From an uncultured Ignavibacteria bacterium (GTDB lineage: Bacteria > Bacteroidota > Ignavibacteria > Tepidaquicellales > OLB5), in contig CALMYL010000013.1 in assembly GCA_937873695.1 (NCBI GenBank), positions 62,001 through 126,000 of the forward strand: 64,000 bases of DNA, written 5' to 3'. Position 1 is the stretch's first letter, and the number at the start of each line of letters is the position of its first letter. Under the pieces are notes generated by a model. It did no database searches and had not been told where the DNA came from. It was given only the letters and a program-made list of their open reading frames with translations. A program made the position numbers and the translations under genes. Below are positions 33,435-41,838 of this stretch, piece after piece.

Positions 33435-33737
33435 TTGAAGGATATACTCGTAAATATAAATAAGCTGTTTGAAAGCAAGGTAAGGCTTGGAATAATGTCA
33501 ATGCTGATGGTCAATGATTCAGTTGATTTCAATTCACTCAAAACCCACCTTGATGTTACCGACGGGAATCTTGCAAGCCACATCGCATCACTTGAAAAAG
33601 CAAAGTATATAAAGGTCAATAAATCGTTTATAGGGAAGAAACCGAATACTACGTATTCAGTTTCAGCAACGGGAAGGAGATCATTTAACGAACATTTAGA
33701 CGCATTGGAAAGGTTAATAAACAGCAGTGTTAAATAA
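33435..33737 (+). CDS. Winged-helix transcriptional regulator (MarR/ArsR-like fold)
   Basis: A 100-residue single-domain DNA-binding protein. The helix-turn-helix is VDFNSLKTHLDVTDGNLASHIASLEKAKYIKV, with the wing at KSFIGKKPNTTYSVSATGRRSF. It starts at TTG 33435 with AAGGGA seven bases upstream. This 'winged helix DNA-binding' family usually sits next to membrane-protein genes. It probably autoregulates the cluster through the palindromes at 32700-32719 (inference). No sensor domain is present, so the signal may be passed by the membrane neighbour. Confidence 0.85.
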   Translation: MKDILVNINKLFESKVRLGIMSMLMVNDSVDFNSLKTHLDVTDGNLASHIASLEKAKYIKVNKSFIGKKPNTTYSVSATGRRSFNEHLDALERLINSSVK

Positions 33738-33794
33738 GCAGGACTGCTGAAAATCACATTATGAAAACCATCATCACACCCGGAGGACTATCAA

Positions 33795-35549
33795 ATGCAT
33801 AAGCCAAGATTTCTTATCACTATTGCACTTCTTGTCATCTACAATTTTTTCTTCTGGTCAGAAAAACTTGGCGCGAACCTTTTTATTTTCTTTACTCTTG
33901 GAATAATTGCGATGCTTTTTATGAATGAAGAGAACATGAAGAACAAAAACGTTATCGTTTCAATGCTTGCGGCTTTATATTCCTCGGCTATGGTTGTGTT
34001 TGTGAATTCAGGCTACGCAAAATTCGCAGCGTTTGTTTGTTTTATGATCTTTACAGGCTATATTCACCAGCCGCAGTTACAGACCGTATATAACGCAGTT
34101 CTCACAACATTTTCAAGTTTCGTAATTTTTCCTTACAACATATATATTGAGCTTAAATACTTCGCCTCAAAATTCAGGGCTTTTAAGCTGGTGCTTAGGT
34201 TTGCCAAGCTGGCATTCATTCCCGTGATATTCTTTGTGATATTCTACGCCATTTATGCTTATTCAAACCCGGTTTTCAATTCATACTCAGTTACGTTTTG
34301 GGATTCAATAGGCAAATATCTTTACGATATATTCATAAATTACCCGATATTAAGATTCTTCTATATCCTGCTTGGACTCATGCTGATCACAGCATTCATA
34401 TATAACAACAAGATAAAAATATTTACAGAACTCGATAACTCATTCCATGAAACATTACAGCGTGATAAAGTTTACAAGGTCCATTCACGCACCAGACCTG
34501 TACCAAAATCACATTTAATGTACACAATGTTTTCATACCGCTTTAAGCCTAACTCGCTTAAGCTTGAAACCAAAATGGGAATTGTACTTCTGGTTATGAT
34601 GAATGGCTTACTGGTATTGCTGAATATAATAGATGTTCAGGTAACCTGGCTTGGGTTTGACGCGTCAAATATCGAGAATCTCGCATACTATGTGCATGAA
34701 GGCACATATTACCTCATATTCAGCATATTGCTTTCGATGGCAATTCTGCTGGTAATTTTCCGCGGTTCGCAAAACTACCTTGCCTCAAACAAAACACTTA
34801 AGCTTTTAGCCTATACTTGGATAGTGCAGAACGCATTTATGGCTGTATCGGTATCGCTAAGGAATATTTATTACATCGAGCATTACTTTGCGCTTTCCTA
34901 CAAACGCATTGGTGTGATGATATTCATCATTCTTACACTCACAGGACTTGTAACAATGATGCTGAAGATCCATCAGAAAAGAACAACTTTCTGGCTCTTT
35001 AAAATAAACAGTATGGCTGCAATCGTAATGCTGCTTATAATGAGCTCCTTCAGCTGGGATACCGTGATAGCTGAGTTTAATCTTAAGAACCCGGAAAAAG
35101 AAAAGATTGATATCGAATACCTGCTGCGTTTGAATGATGACGCTTTGCCGATCCTCGATAAACACAGGAATGTTCTTGACAGGGAATATCTGAAATATAG
35201 CTTTATTTTCAGTGATTTTGATAACGGGCTGGATGTTTATAAAAACCGTGTTGCTGATTTTGAAATAGATCAGGAAAGTTATTCCTGGCTCTCGTGGAAT
35301 CTGCCGGATGATAGAACATTGCAGTATTACAAAGAACACGGGAAAGATATATACCTCATCAAAAACAAAAATATCGACAGCCTGAAAAATAAGATAAAAG
35401 AGAAGAACACACAAATTGAAATGGTACCCCGCAGAGAAAATGAGAATGAGATAAATGCACGCGAAGTACGTGAAAACGAACCGAAGATTGAGGAAATCCC
35501 TAAGCTAAATGCCGGACCTGAAAAGGAATCTAAACCTGAACAAAAATGA
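33795..35549 (+). CDS. DUF4173/DUF4153-type multi-pass membrane protein
   Basis: A 584-residue integral membrane protein with about 12 helices in residues 1-430 (for example LITIALLVIYNFFFWSEKLGANLFIFFTLGIIAML, GIVLLVMMNGLLVLLNIIDV, RIGVMIFIILTLTGLVTMML). A soluble C-terminal region follows, about 440-584, with NPEKEKIDIEYLLRLNDDALPIL, then a charged coiled-coil tail rich in K, E and N. The VQVTWLGFDASNIENLAYYVHEGTYYLIFSI segment is typical of DUF4173 proteins. Function unknown. The start lies 57 nt after the regulator gene with a GGAGG-type site just upstream (CCCGGAGGAC). Confidence 0.75.
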   Translation: MHKPRFLITIALLVIYNFFFWSEKLGANLFIFFTLGIIAMLFMNEENMKNKNVIVSMLAALYSSAMVVFVNSGYAKFAAFVCFMIFTGYIHQPQLQTVYNAVLTTFSSFVIFPYNIYIELKYFASKFRAFKLVLRFAKLAFIPVIFFVIFYAIYAYSNPVFNSYSVTFWDSIGKYLYDIFINYPILRFFYILLGLMLITAFIYNNKIKIFTELDNSFHETLQRDKVYKVHSRTRPVPKSHLMYTMFSYRFKPNSLKLETKMGIVLLVMMNGLLVLLNIIDVQVTWLGFDASNIENLAYYVHEGTYYLIFSILLSMAILLVIFRGSQNYLASNKTLKLLAYTWIVQNAFMAVSVSLRNIYYIEHYFALSYKRIGVMIFIILTLTGLVTMMLKIHQKRTTFWLFKINSMAAIVMLLIMSSFSWDTVIAEFNLKNPEKEKIDIEYLLRLNDDALPILDKHRNVLDREYLKYSFIFSDFDNGLDVYKNRVADFEIDQESYSWLSWNLPDDRTLQYYKEHGKDIYLIKNKNIDSLKNKIKEKNTQIEMVPRRENENEINAREVRENEPKIEEIPKLNAGPEKESKPEQK

Positions 35550-35926
35550 GTGATATAGAAAAATATTTTGATAGATATGTGTTTGCGGGATTGGCTCTTA
35601 TTTTACCTTCAACTATAATATTAATATCAATTTTACTCAGGGCGGTTGATTCTGATTTGCTATACCGGGCATTGTATGATATCAAGAGATCAGTGAATCC
35701 TTATATATTTATGAATATAGCTTCGCTTCTATCACTTTTAATATGCTTTGGTGATATTTTAAGATGTAATGCAAAGAAGCCCTCGGGCAGGCATGAAGAA
35801 ATATTTTTTTACAGGAAGAGTTTTCTGAACCTTTCGGTCATATTTATGAATGTGTGTTACATTTCGTTCATTTACCTTTATCATGATCTTGAAAAGCTTG
35901 GCAATATTCCCGTTGGCAGAAATTAG
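35546..35926 (+). CDS. Small three-helix membrane protein
   Basis: A 126-residue protein with three or four hydrophobic segments (YVFAGLALILPSTIILISILLRAV, FMNIASLLSLLICFGDIL, FLNLSVIFMNVCYISFIYLY). Its ATG overlaps the stop of the DUF4173 gene by ATGA (35546-35549), implying translational coupling. No family recognised. It probably works with the neighbouring membrane proteins. Confidence 0.65.
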   Translation: MSDIEKYFDRYVFAGLALILPSTIILISILLRAVDSDLLYRALYDIKRSVNPYIFMNIASLLSLLICFGDILRCNAKKPSGRHEEIFFYRKSFLNLSVIFMNVCYISFIYLYHDLEKLGNIPVGRN

Positions 35927-35962
35927 ATTTACAAATTGCATAACAAGTAAAACACCAATACC

Positions 35963-37240
35963 ATGAAACAGAAAATTATCGAAAACATCGAAAATCCCCA
36001 AGTGCTTGAAAGGCTCTACCGTGAAGATAAGTCCGGGTTTACAAATGAATTTATGGGATTGTACCCGGAATTCAAAGATTCACCCCTCGCACAATTCTGG
36101 CAAATCAGGCTTCAGGGCGAAATACTTACAGAAGGCAAAGAAGAGGATCTGCCGGATACCCAAAACATTACACCTGCCGGAAAATTTGATCTCATTTATA
36201 CGGTTATCGCGGGCCTGGTATGCGGAACAATTTTTAAAATTCCGCAGATATTCGGCATCAACGCCCAGAATTTCATCACGGATAATATCGCTTTTACTGT
36301 ACTGCCTGCGCTTGCCCTTTTCTATTTGCTGAAATTTGATGCTGAGAGAAAAAAATATTTTATAATATTTTCAGTCATTTTAACGGGTGTGCTGTATATG
36401 AATCTTCTTCCATGGCAGGATGGAAGTCAAACCCGTATGCTTTCAGCGATCCATTTTTTGTTCATTATGTGGGTCCTGCTTGGGGCAGCATATGTGAATT
36501 TTGATATCTCCTCACGCAGGGCAAGAATGCTCTTCTTAAAACGCAACGGTGATACATTTGTACTTACCGGGGTTATAATTTGCGCAGGTATGCTGCTTAC
36601 AATGCTGAGTGTAGCTATGTTTGGGGTAATAAAAGTAAGGATCGATAATATTCTTGGTGATTATGTTGTTGTGTACGGACTCGCTTCCGCGCCGCTTGTA
36701 GCAAATTATATGATAGAAAGCTCACCCAAAATAATCAACAAAGTTGCCCCATTTATTTCAAAGCTGTTCACACCTCTTATGCTTATCGTTATGACGGGTT
36801 TTTTGATCGCACTGATATTTTTTGCCAAGGATCCGTTCAACAACCGTGAAGAATTGATAGTCTTTAACGTACTGCTGGGTGCAAATATTGCCGTTATTGT
36901 ATTTACATTTTCCGGAAATTCAGAGAATCACAAATCAGTTTACAATAAAATACTGCTTCTGCTTTCCATGGAAGCAATGATAATAAACTCAATCGCGCTT
37001 TCTGCAATTGTATACAGACTTTTCTCTTTTGGTGTGAGCCCAAACCGTATAGCAGTGCTTGGCGCAAATCTGCTGCTATTTGCAAACCTGATATTGATAA
37101 CAATTAAGCTTATTCAGTTTGTAAGGAATAAAGCTGCCGCGGAAAATGTAGAAAATGGTATGACCGTAATGCTGCCTTATTATGCAGTCTGGGCTGTAAT
37201 TGTTGCCATGTTGATGCCCGTGTTTTTGTGGTTTAAATAG
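35963..37240 (+). CDS. DUF4153-type multi-pass membrane protein
   Basis: A 425-residue protein. Residues 1-75 form a soluble helical head (KQKIIENIENPQVLERLYREDKSGFTNEFMGLYPE). The rest carries 11-12 hydrophobic helices, including the marker sequence LLPWQDGSQTRMLSAIHFLFIMWVLLGAAYVNF seen in DUF4153 proteins. It is a second, unequal relative of the large membrane protein three genes upstream. Function unknown; it starts 36 nt after the previous gene. Confidence 0.72.
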   Translation: MKQKIIENIENPQVLERLYREDKSGFTNEFMGLYPEFKDSPLAQFWQIRLQGEILTEGKEEDLPDTQNITPAGKFDLIYTVIAGLVCGTIFKIPQIFGINAQNFITDNIAFTVLPALALFYLLKFDAERKKYFIIFSVILTGVLYMNLLPWQDGSQTRMLSAIHFLFIMWVLLGAAYVNFDISSRRARMLFLKRNGDTFVLTGVIICAGMLLTMLSVAMFGVIKVRIDNILGDYVVVYGLASAPLVANYMIESSPKIINKVAPFISKLFTPLMLIVMTGFLIALIFFAKDPFNNREELIVFNVLLGANIAVIVFTFSGNSENHKSVYNKILLLLSMEAMIINSIALSAIVYRLFSFGVSPNRIAVLGANLLLFANLILITIKLIQFVRNKAAAENVENGMTVMLPYYAVWAVIVAMLMPVFLWFK

Positions 37241-37262
37241 ATAATCTTAGTAGAAAAGCAAA

Positions 37263-37889
37263 GTGATATTTCCTGAATTCAGAAAAATATTTTGGATTAC
37301 GAGTACCATTCTTTATGTGACACCTTTTATCTTTAATCTTTTCAATGAAGACTCACTTATATATTCGTTGGTTTTCTTCGTTATCTATCTTTTTTTGTTT
37401 ATTATATATTTCTTTACTGAAGACCTGGATCATTATAGACATGTTACTGTGACGTTGACAATTATTAGTATAGTTGTACATCCTGTATTGTTTATTGCTT
37501 CAGATAATGCCGGAAAATTGTTTGCTTTAAAATCCGAAATAAATGATTTAAATGGATTTGTAGAGATAGTTAAGAATTTTAAAAATGTTGAGTCATTCGA
37601 TATCGGTTATATTAAAGCCGAGAACAAGCTTAATGATATATTAATATCTGAAGATAACAATATTTTTGAGAATTTCGGCGCAGATAAAGACTATTACAAT
37701 AATATTTTAAGCGAAATGAATATTAGAAGAATAGATGTTTTAAGAAAGGAAGGAAATACAATTTTTATAAAAAAGAAAAATATGCCTGGTTTAGTATATT
37801 TTTCAAATCCCAAATTCAAATATTCAGATAAACAATATCGTGAATACAACATCAGAATTGATGAAAATTGGTATGTTTATGACTATTAG
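37263..37889 (+). CDS. Membrane-anchored protein of unknown function
   Basis: A 208-residue protein with a GTG start. Residues 1-75 contain three hydrophobic segments (FWITSTILYVTPFIFNLF, LVFFVIYLFLFIIYFFTE, VTLTIISIVVHPVLFIA), followed by a soluble domain rich in N, K, D and Y. The gene is clearly more A+T rich than its neighbours, a possible sign of separate origin. It begins 22 nt after the DUF4153 gene and ends the cluster. Confidence 0.6.
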   Translation: MIFPEFRKIFWITSTILYVTPFIFNLFNEDSLIYSLVFFVIYLFLFIIYFFTEDLDHYRHVTVTLTIISIVVHPVLFIASDNAGKLFALKSEINDLNGFVEIVKNFKNVESFDIGYIKAENKLNDILISEDNNIFENFGADKDYYNNILSEMNIRRIDVLRKEGNTIFIKKKNMPGLVYFSNPKFKYSDKQYREYNIRIDENWYVYDY

Positions 37890-37959
37890 TGTAAACCACT
37901 TTTTATTTTCATAATAAGCATACTTATATGAATGTGCTGATTAATTTAATTTAAATCTA

Positions 37960-37967
37960 TATTTTTG
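37960..37967 (+). promoter_or_regulatory. Predicted -7 element upstream of the first VOC gene
   Basis: TATTTTTG at 37960-37967 matches TAnnTTTG, 23 nt before the ATG at 37990. An upstream -33 element is not clear. Confidence 0.35.
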
Positions 37968-37989
37968 CATAAAGTAAACGGCAAAATAT

Positions 37990-38367
37990 ATGGATTCCAC
38001 TAAAATACAATCAATCACAATGGGGAGCGTTTACGCTGAAGATTACAGCGATTCGTTTAGATTCTACAATGGAGTGCTGGGTCTGGATGAATATTCACCA
38101 ATGGGTGATAAGGCATGTTTTTTTCATATTAATGACGAGCAGGGAATGTACCTGGAAGGCGGCTATGATGCCCCTGAAGCTGGATTCGATACATCAAAAG
38201 TATCATTTACATTCAAGGTCGGCTCCGCCTCCCAAATGTTCGCCAAGCTCCGGAAAAATGCCATCCGCACAATACAAAAGGAACCCATGAAAATGAATGA
38301 AGATACATTCTGGTTCCAGTGTTACGATCCTTCAGGGAATATTGTAGAGTTTGTTGGCAGCGAGTGA
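37990..38367 (+). CDS. VOC-superfamily (glyoxalase/bleomycin-resistance-like) protein, copy 1
   Basis: A 125-residue VOC protein with the repeated beta-alpha-beta-beta-beta module: GSVYAEDYSDSFRFYNGVLGLDEYS in the first half, and a second module ending FWFQCYDPSGNIVEFVGSE. The E in NIVEF and the earlier H/E positions would form the metal site if it is an enzyme. It is clearly a tandem paralogue of the gene at 38603-38974. The reaction is unknown. Confidence 0.82.
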   Translation: MDSTKIQSITMGSVYAEDYSDSFRFYNGVLGLDEYSPMGDKACFFHINDEQGMYLEGGYDAPEAGFDTSKVSFTFKVGSASQMFAKLRKNAIRTIQKEPMKMNEDTFWFQCYDPSGNIVEFVGSE

Positions 38368-38371
38368 ACTC

Positions 38372-38465
38372 CTCGTGCCACGAATAGAGGCAAGTTTATA
38401 TCTGTTTAAAAGGATTTATCAGACTCGTCCAAAAATCATTATAAAAACTGGTTTCGTGGCACGAG
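38372..38465. repeat. Inverted-repeat-bounded element after VOC copy 1
   Basis: Thirteen-base perfect arms CTCGTGCCACGAA (38372-38384) and TTCGTGGCACGAG (38453-38465) enclose about 68 bases. The element begins 4 nt after the VOC stop codon. A second copy lies at 38979-39073 after VOC copy 2, with a shared inner sequence AAATCATTATAnAAACTGG. Confidence 0.8.
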
Positions 38466-38602
38466 TATCTTCTAATTGTAACAGTTGTCTGCAAAAAAGC
38501 CTTCCGTCTCTTAAAAATTGAGATGTTTATAATTTCTATCCATTCGGTAACTTCAAGCCTGACGGGCTTTGAAAGTTCTTCCGATAATTAAAACAATATC
38601 AT

Positions 38603-38974
38603 ATGGAAAATACAAAGATCAATTCAATCGGTATGGGAAGCATATACGTAGATGATTTTAAAAAAGCTTATGAGTTTTATAACGGTTTACTCGGACTTGA
38701 AGGGCAGCCTGGTGAGAATTCATGTTTCTTTCAGCTCAGTAAAGAACAGGCTATTTACGTAGAAGGTAAATACAACCCTGTTGCAAAAGATCCTAAATCT
38801 GTCAGGTCAGCTGTTACATTCAGGGTAGGATCAGCTGTATCTATGTTTTCTAAATTAAAGAATTCGGGAGTAGAGTTGATTCAAACTGAACCAATGAAGA
38901 TGGCTGAAAACATATTCTGGTTCCAGTGTTTTGATCCCGCGGGAAATATAGTCGAGTTTTTAGGCGGAGAATGA
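38603..38974 (+). CDS. VOC-superfamily protein, copy 2
   Basis: A 123-residue paralogue of the preceding VOC protein. It shares the start MxxTKI(Q/N)SI, GSVY/GSIY, FYNGLLGLE, the core FRVGSAVSMFSKLKNSG, EPMKMAENIFWFQCFDPAGNIVEFLG and the GKYNPVA region. It is the result of a tandem duplication that included the downstream inverted-repeat element. Differences in the middle (the copy-specific GQPGENSCFFQL) suggest some divergence in ligand. No substrate can be named. Confidence 0.82.
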   Translation: MENTKINSIGMGSIYVDDFKKAYEFYNGLLGLEGQPGENSCFFQLSKEQAIYVEGKYNPVAKDPKSVRSAVTFRVGSAVSMFSKLKNSGVELIQTEPMKMAENIFWFQCFDPAGNIVEFLGGE

Positions 38975-38978
38975 TTCT

Positions 38979-39073
38979 CTCGTGCCACGAATACAAGTAT
39001 GTTGGTTTCTGAGTATATACGGATTTTTATACTCGCCCTAAAATCATTATAGAAACTGGTTTCGTTGCACGAG
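38979..39073. repeat. Inverted-repeat-bounded element after VOC copy 2
   Basis: Arms CTCGTGCCACGAA (38979-38991) and TTCGTTGCACGAG (39061-39073, one mismatch) enclose about 69 bases. Position and inner sequence match the copy at 38372-38465, each starting a few bases after a VOC stop codon. Confidence 0.8.
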
Positions 39074-39105
39074 TATTTTTTTATATAAACTTACAGTCCA
39101 CTAAA

Positions 39106-39138
39106 AAACCTGGCAGGTCTTAAAGACCTGCCAGGTTT
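39106..39138. repeat. 33-bp perfect palindrome AAACCTGGCAGGTCTT
   Basis: A 16-base arm (39106-39121), a single central A, and its exact reverse complement (39123-39138). A degenerate relative (GCCTGCCAGGTTT) lies at about 48755-48767. It lies in the gap between the VOC and esterase genes, which converge, so it may also terminate both transcripts. Confidence 0.75.
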
Positions 39139-39190
39139 GGTATTTATGTTAATCATAATTCCCTCCAATTTGGGGTGGGTTATGGTGGGG

Positions 39191-39925
39191 TCACAATTTC
39201 GAATCAATAAAATACGGCAGCATTTTGCGCCATGATGGCCAGTCATGGGGAATATCATAACCCCACAGGTCAAGCTCATGCTCAATACCTTTTGCATTTA
39301 AAACATTACTCAGATTTTTTGAAGCCTCTGGATTTTCGTAGCTGCCTTGTCCGGTAGTAATATAAATATGTTTTCTTTCCCTTATCTGGTTCAGAATATT
39401 CTCATCGCTTAAGTTGCTCAGATAATCAACGGGTGAATTAAAATATACGTTCTCATCATAATATCCTTTGGAATAATCCTTCAGGTCATACGAGCCGCTC
39501 ATGGCAATAGTGCCGGCAAATATATCGGGTCTGCGGAAAAAAGTATTTGCCGCATGCAGCGCGCCGAAAGAAGCGCCGGTCGTGATAATCTGCACATCAT
39601 TGCCGCATATCTGCCTGATAAACGGAACTACTTCACTTATAACATATTCATTGAATTGCTTATGGCGCTCTGATTTGTATTCAGGGTGATTCTCGTCATT
39701 CAGCCAGCTCTCGCTGTTAATGCTGTTGATAGATATTGCCCTTACTTTTCCGTTATTGATATACGGAGTCATTGATTCAATTAAATGAAATCTTTCATAC
39801 TCAAGGTAATCAGCTGCCGCGGTCGGGAACATTAAAAGCGCGTACTGATTTCCTGTACCATATACAACTGTTTCCATTTCCTTGTTCAGGTTTGGACTGA
39901 ACCATTTATGTATTTCTCTGTGCAT
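39191..39925 (-). CDS. Putative esterase (alpha/beta hydrolase, EsxA/Fes-like)
   Basis: A 244-residue alpha/beta hydrolase of the 'putative esterase' (esterase D) group. The nucleophile elbow is TTGASFGALHAAN, the acid is in the GQGSYENPE region, and the His is in YDIPHDWPSWRKMLP. RAISINSINSESWLNDENHPEYKS matches the oxyanion/substrate loops of this family. No signal peptide, so cytoplasmic. The natural ester is unknown; similar proteins are annotated as carboxylesterases. Confidence 0.82.
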   Translation of the reverse strand: MHREIHKWFSPNLNKEMETVVYGTGNQYALLMFPTAAADYLEYERFHLIESMTPYINNGKVRAISINSINSESWLNDENHPEYKSERHKQFNEYVISEVVPFIRQICGNDVQIITTGASFGALHAANTFFRRPDIFAGTIAMSGSYDLKDYSKGYYDENVYFNSPVDYLSNLSDENILNQIRERKHIYITTGQGSYENPEASKNLSNVLNAKGIEHELDLWGYDIPHDWPSWRKMLPYFIDSKL

Positions 39926-40128
39926 GATATGTTATATTTATGATTTAGCAATTTTAGGTATGAGTGGCAAAAATACAAATATTTATGAGAAGTAAAAAGT
40001 CGATTTACACTAAAAGATTTGGTATAGTTTATAAGAGAACTTATTTTTATAATTAAAAAATTCATCCAATAAAAACCACTAAATTTTAACAAAACTGCTG
40101 ATTTCAGGCGGTTTTTACAGGTAAAATC

Positions 40129-40743
40129 ATGGGCAAAAAAGTAAAAGCAGAAAAAAACTCCTCTTCAAAGTCCGGCACAACTTCCAAAGAAAAAAACGAT
40201 AAGAAACTCCGGAAAATATCTGCAGAGATCGCGGAGCTCAGGAAAAAGTACATTAAGGTCTCGGCTAAACAAGCTAAGTTGGATGTTGCTGATTATGTTC
40301 TTAAAGATACCGGTGGCAATGATGTTAAACTTTCGGAAATGTTTGGTGATAAAGAAAACCTGATACTTATTCATAACATGGGCAAAGCCTGTTCATACTG
40401 CACACTGTGGGCAGATGGTTTCAGCGGGGAAGCTTACTATATAGAAAAGAAAGCCGCATTTGTGCTTGTATCCCCGGATGCACCGGAGGTGCAGAAGGAA
40501 TTCGCCGCATCACGCGGATGGAAATTCAGGACATACTCCGCTGCCGGCACAACATTCATTGCGGATATGGGCTACTACACCGAAGCCGAAGGCTACTGGC
40601 CGGGAGTATCGGTATTCCACAAAGATGCTGAAGGAAAGATAAACAGGGTATCAAAAGATTACTTCGGACCCGGTGATTTTTATTCCGCGCCATGGCACTT
40701 CTTTGATCTTTTACCTGAAACAAAAGAAGATAAGGAGAAATAA
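40129..40743 (+). CDS. DUF899 thioredoxin-like protein
   Basis: A 204-residue protein of the DUF899 (AhpC/TSA-like) group. The N-terminal 45 residues are highly charged and basic (KKVKAEKNSSSKSGTTSKEKNDKKL), probably disordered. The thioredoxin-like part has LIHNMGKACSYCTLWADGF (with a CSYC dithiol), FVLVSPDAPEVQKEFAASRGWKF and VFHKDAEGKINRVSKDYFGPGDFY. Function is unknown in the family. It opens a four-gene run with DinB, HAAO and ACMSD. Confidence 0.8.
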   Translation: MGKKVKAEKNSSSKSGTTSKEKNDKKLRKISAEIAELRKKYIKVSAKQAKLDVADYVLKDTGGNDVKLSEMFGDKENLILIHNMGKACSYCTLWADGFSGEAYYIEKKAAFVLVSPDAPEVQKEFAASRGWKFRTYSAAGTTFIADMGYYTEAEGYWPGVSVFHKDAEGKINRVSKDYFGPGDFYSAPWHFFDLLPETKEDKEK

Positions 40744-40749
40744 ATATCA

Positions 40750-41307
40750 ATGAGCAGTTTACCCAATGAACTCAGGCAAATCAGTGATGAGTTCAGAAAT
40801 ATGAAAATTGGATCCGCTTCATTCCTTGAAAAAGTAAAGGACAGCGAATTCAACAAACGCCCTCCGGATGGCGGCTGGTCAATTGCGGAGTGTATTGATC
40901 ATTTAATTGTTACAGGGGTTGATTACTGTGATATTTTTGAAAAGGGCCTGAAGAAGCTTGAAGAAAAGAACCTTCGTTATAGCGGTGAAATGAAATTCAG
41001 CTGGATTGGCAGCAAATTCATTGCGAATGTTGAGCCGCCGGTGAAGAAGAAATTCAAATCTCCCGGTAAATGGCAGCCTGATTCAAAAATTAACAAAGCA
41101 AAAGCAACAGCAGCGTACCTGCAGCTTCAGGATAGATGGATGGACCTGGTTGAGAGATCCGCGCCATGGGACCTGACAAAGATCAAACTCCCTTCTCCGG
41201 CAGTAAGCTGGATAAAGTTTTCCGCTTTCGTTATACTTGAAGTAAACTCGGCGCACCAGCGCAGGCATCTTGAACAGGCGAAGAATGTTAAACGAAATTT
41301 AAAATAA
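40750..41307 (+). CDS. DinB-family protein
   Basis: A 185-residue DinB-superfamily protein: the first metal-site His in GGWSIAECIDHLIVTG, and the C-terminal site VNSAHQRRHLEQAKNVKRN. It starts 6 nt after the DUF899 gene. It is the second of the run 40129-42869 and may be an accessory to the catabolic genes that follow, but there is no direct evidence. Reaction unknown. Confidence 0.78.
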   Translation: MSSLPNELRQISDEFRNMKIGSASFLEKVKDSEFNKRPPDGGWSIAECIDHLIVTGVDYCDIFEKGLKKLEEKNLRYSGEMKFSWIGSKFIANVEPPVKKKFKSPGKWQPDSKINKAKATAAYLQLQDRWMDLVERSAPWDLTKIKLPSPAVSWIKFSAFVILEVNSAHQRRHLEQAKNVKRNLK

Positions 41308-41325
41308 TTTTAAGGAGTCCATAAT

Positions 41326-41838
41326 ATGTCACTCAGCTCATTTAATTTCAAACAGTGGATAGAAGAGAACCGTCACCTGCTTAAACCGCCTGTAGGCAAC
41401 AAATGCATGGTTAACGGCGATCTTATTGTAATGGTGGTAGGCGGACCCAATTCGCGCAAAGATTACCATTACGAAGAAGGCGCAGAATTTTTCTACCAGG
41501 TTGAAGGCGATATTATTGTAAAGGTGATTGAAGACGGCAAACCGAAAGATGTTCACATCAAAGAAGGCGAAATGTTCTACCTTCCGCCTAATGTGCCGCA
41601 TTCACCGCAAAGACCCGCAAATACTATCGGACTTGTAATTGAACGCAAGCGCGAAGAAAAAGAGCTTGATGCATTCCAGTGGTATTGCGAAAACTGCGGC
41701 AACAAGCTATACGAGGAATTCGTTAAGCTTGATGATATCGTAACACAGCTGCCGCCGATATTCGAAAAATTCTGGGGTGATATGGATAAACGCACCTGCA
41801 ATAAATGCGGAACAGTAATTCAGCCCCCCTCTAAGTAA
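41326..41838 (+). CDS. nbaC: 3-hydroxyanthranilate 3,4-dioxygenase
   Basis: A 170-residue cupin dioxygenase that opens 3-hydroxyanthranilate to 2-amino-3-carboxymuconate semialdehyde. Family residues are in place: R44, H48, E54 and H92 (iron ligands HYEEGAE and PHSPQRP), R96 and E106. The bacterial C-terminal extension carries the rubredoxin-like second metal site: C121, C124, C158 and C161 (CENCGNK and CNKCGT). A purine-rich AAGGAG precedes the ATG. The stop overlaps the ACMSD start by one base, so the two enzymes are translationally coupled and catalyse consecutive steps. Confidence 0.93.
   Translation: MSLSSFNFKQWIEENRHLLKPPVGNKCMVNGDLIVMVVGGPNSRKDYHYEEGAEFFYQVEGDIIVKVIEDGKPKDVHIKEGEMFYLPPNVPHSPQRPANTIGLVIERKREEKELDAFQWYCENCGNKLYEEFVKLDDIVTQLPPIFEKFWGDMDKRTCNKCGTVIQPPSK

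Noticed and set aside
34857-35414. 185-residue open frame on the minus strand
   Set aside because: It is antisense to the DUF4173-type gene, with a low-complexity Ile/Phe/Gln-rich translation and no domain pattern, while the plus-strand protein has a clear membrane topology.
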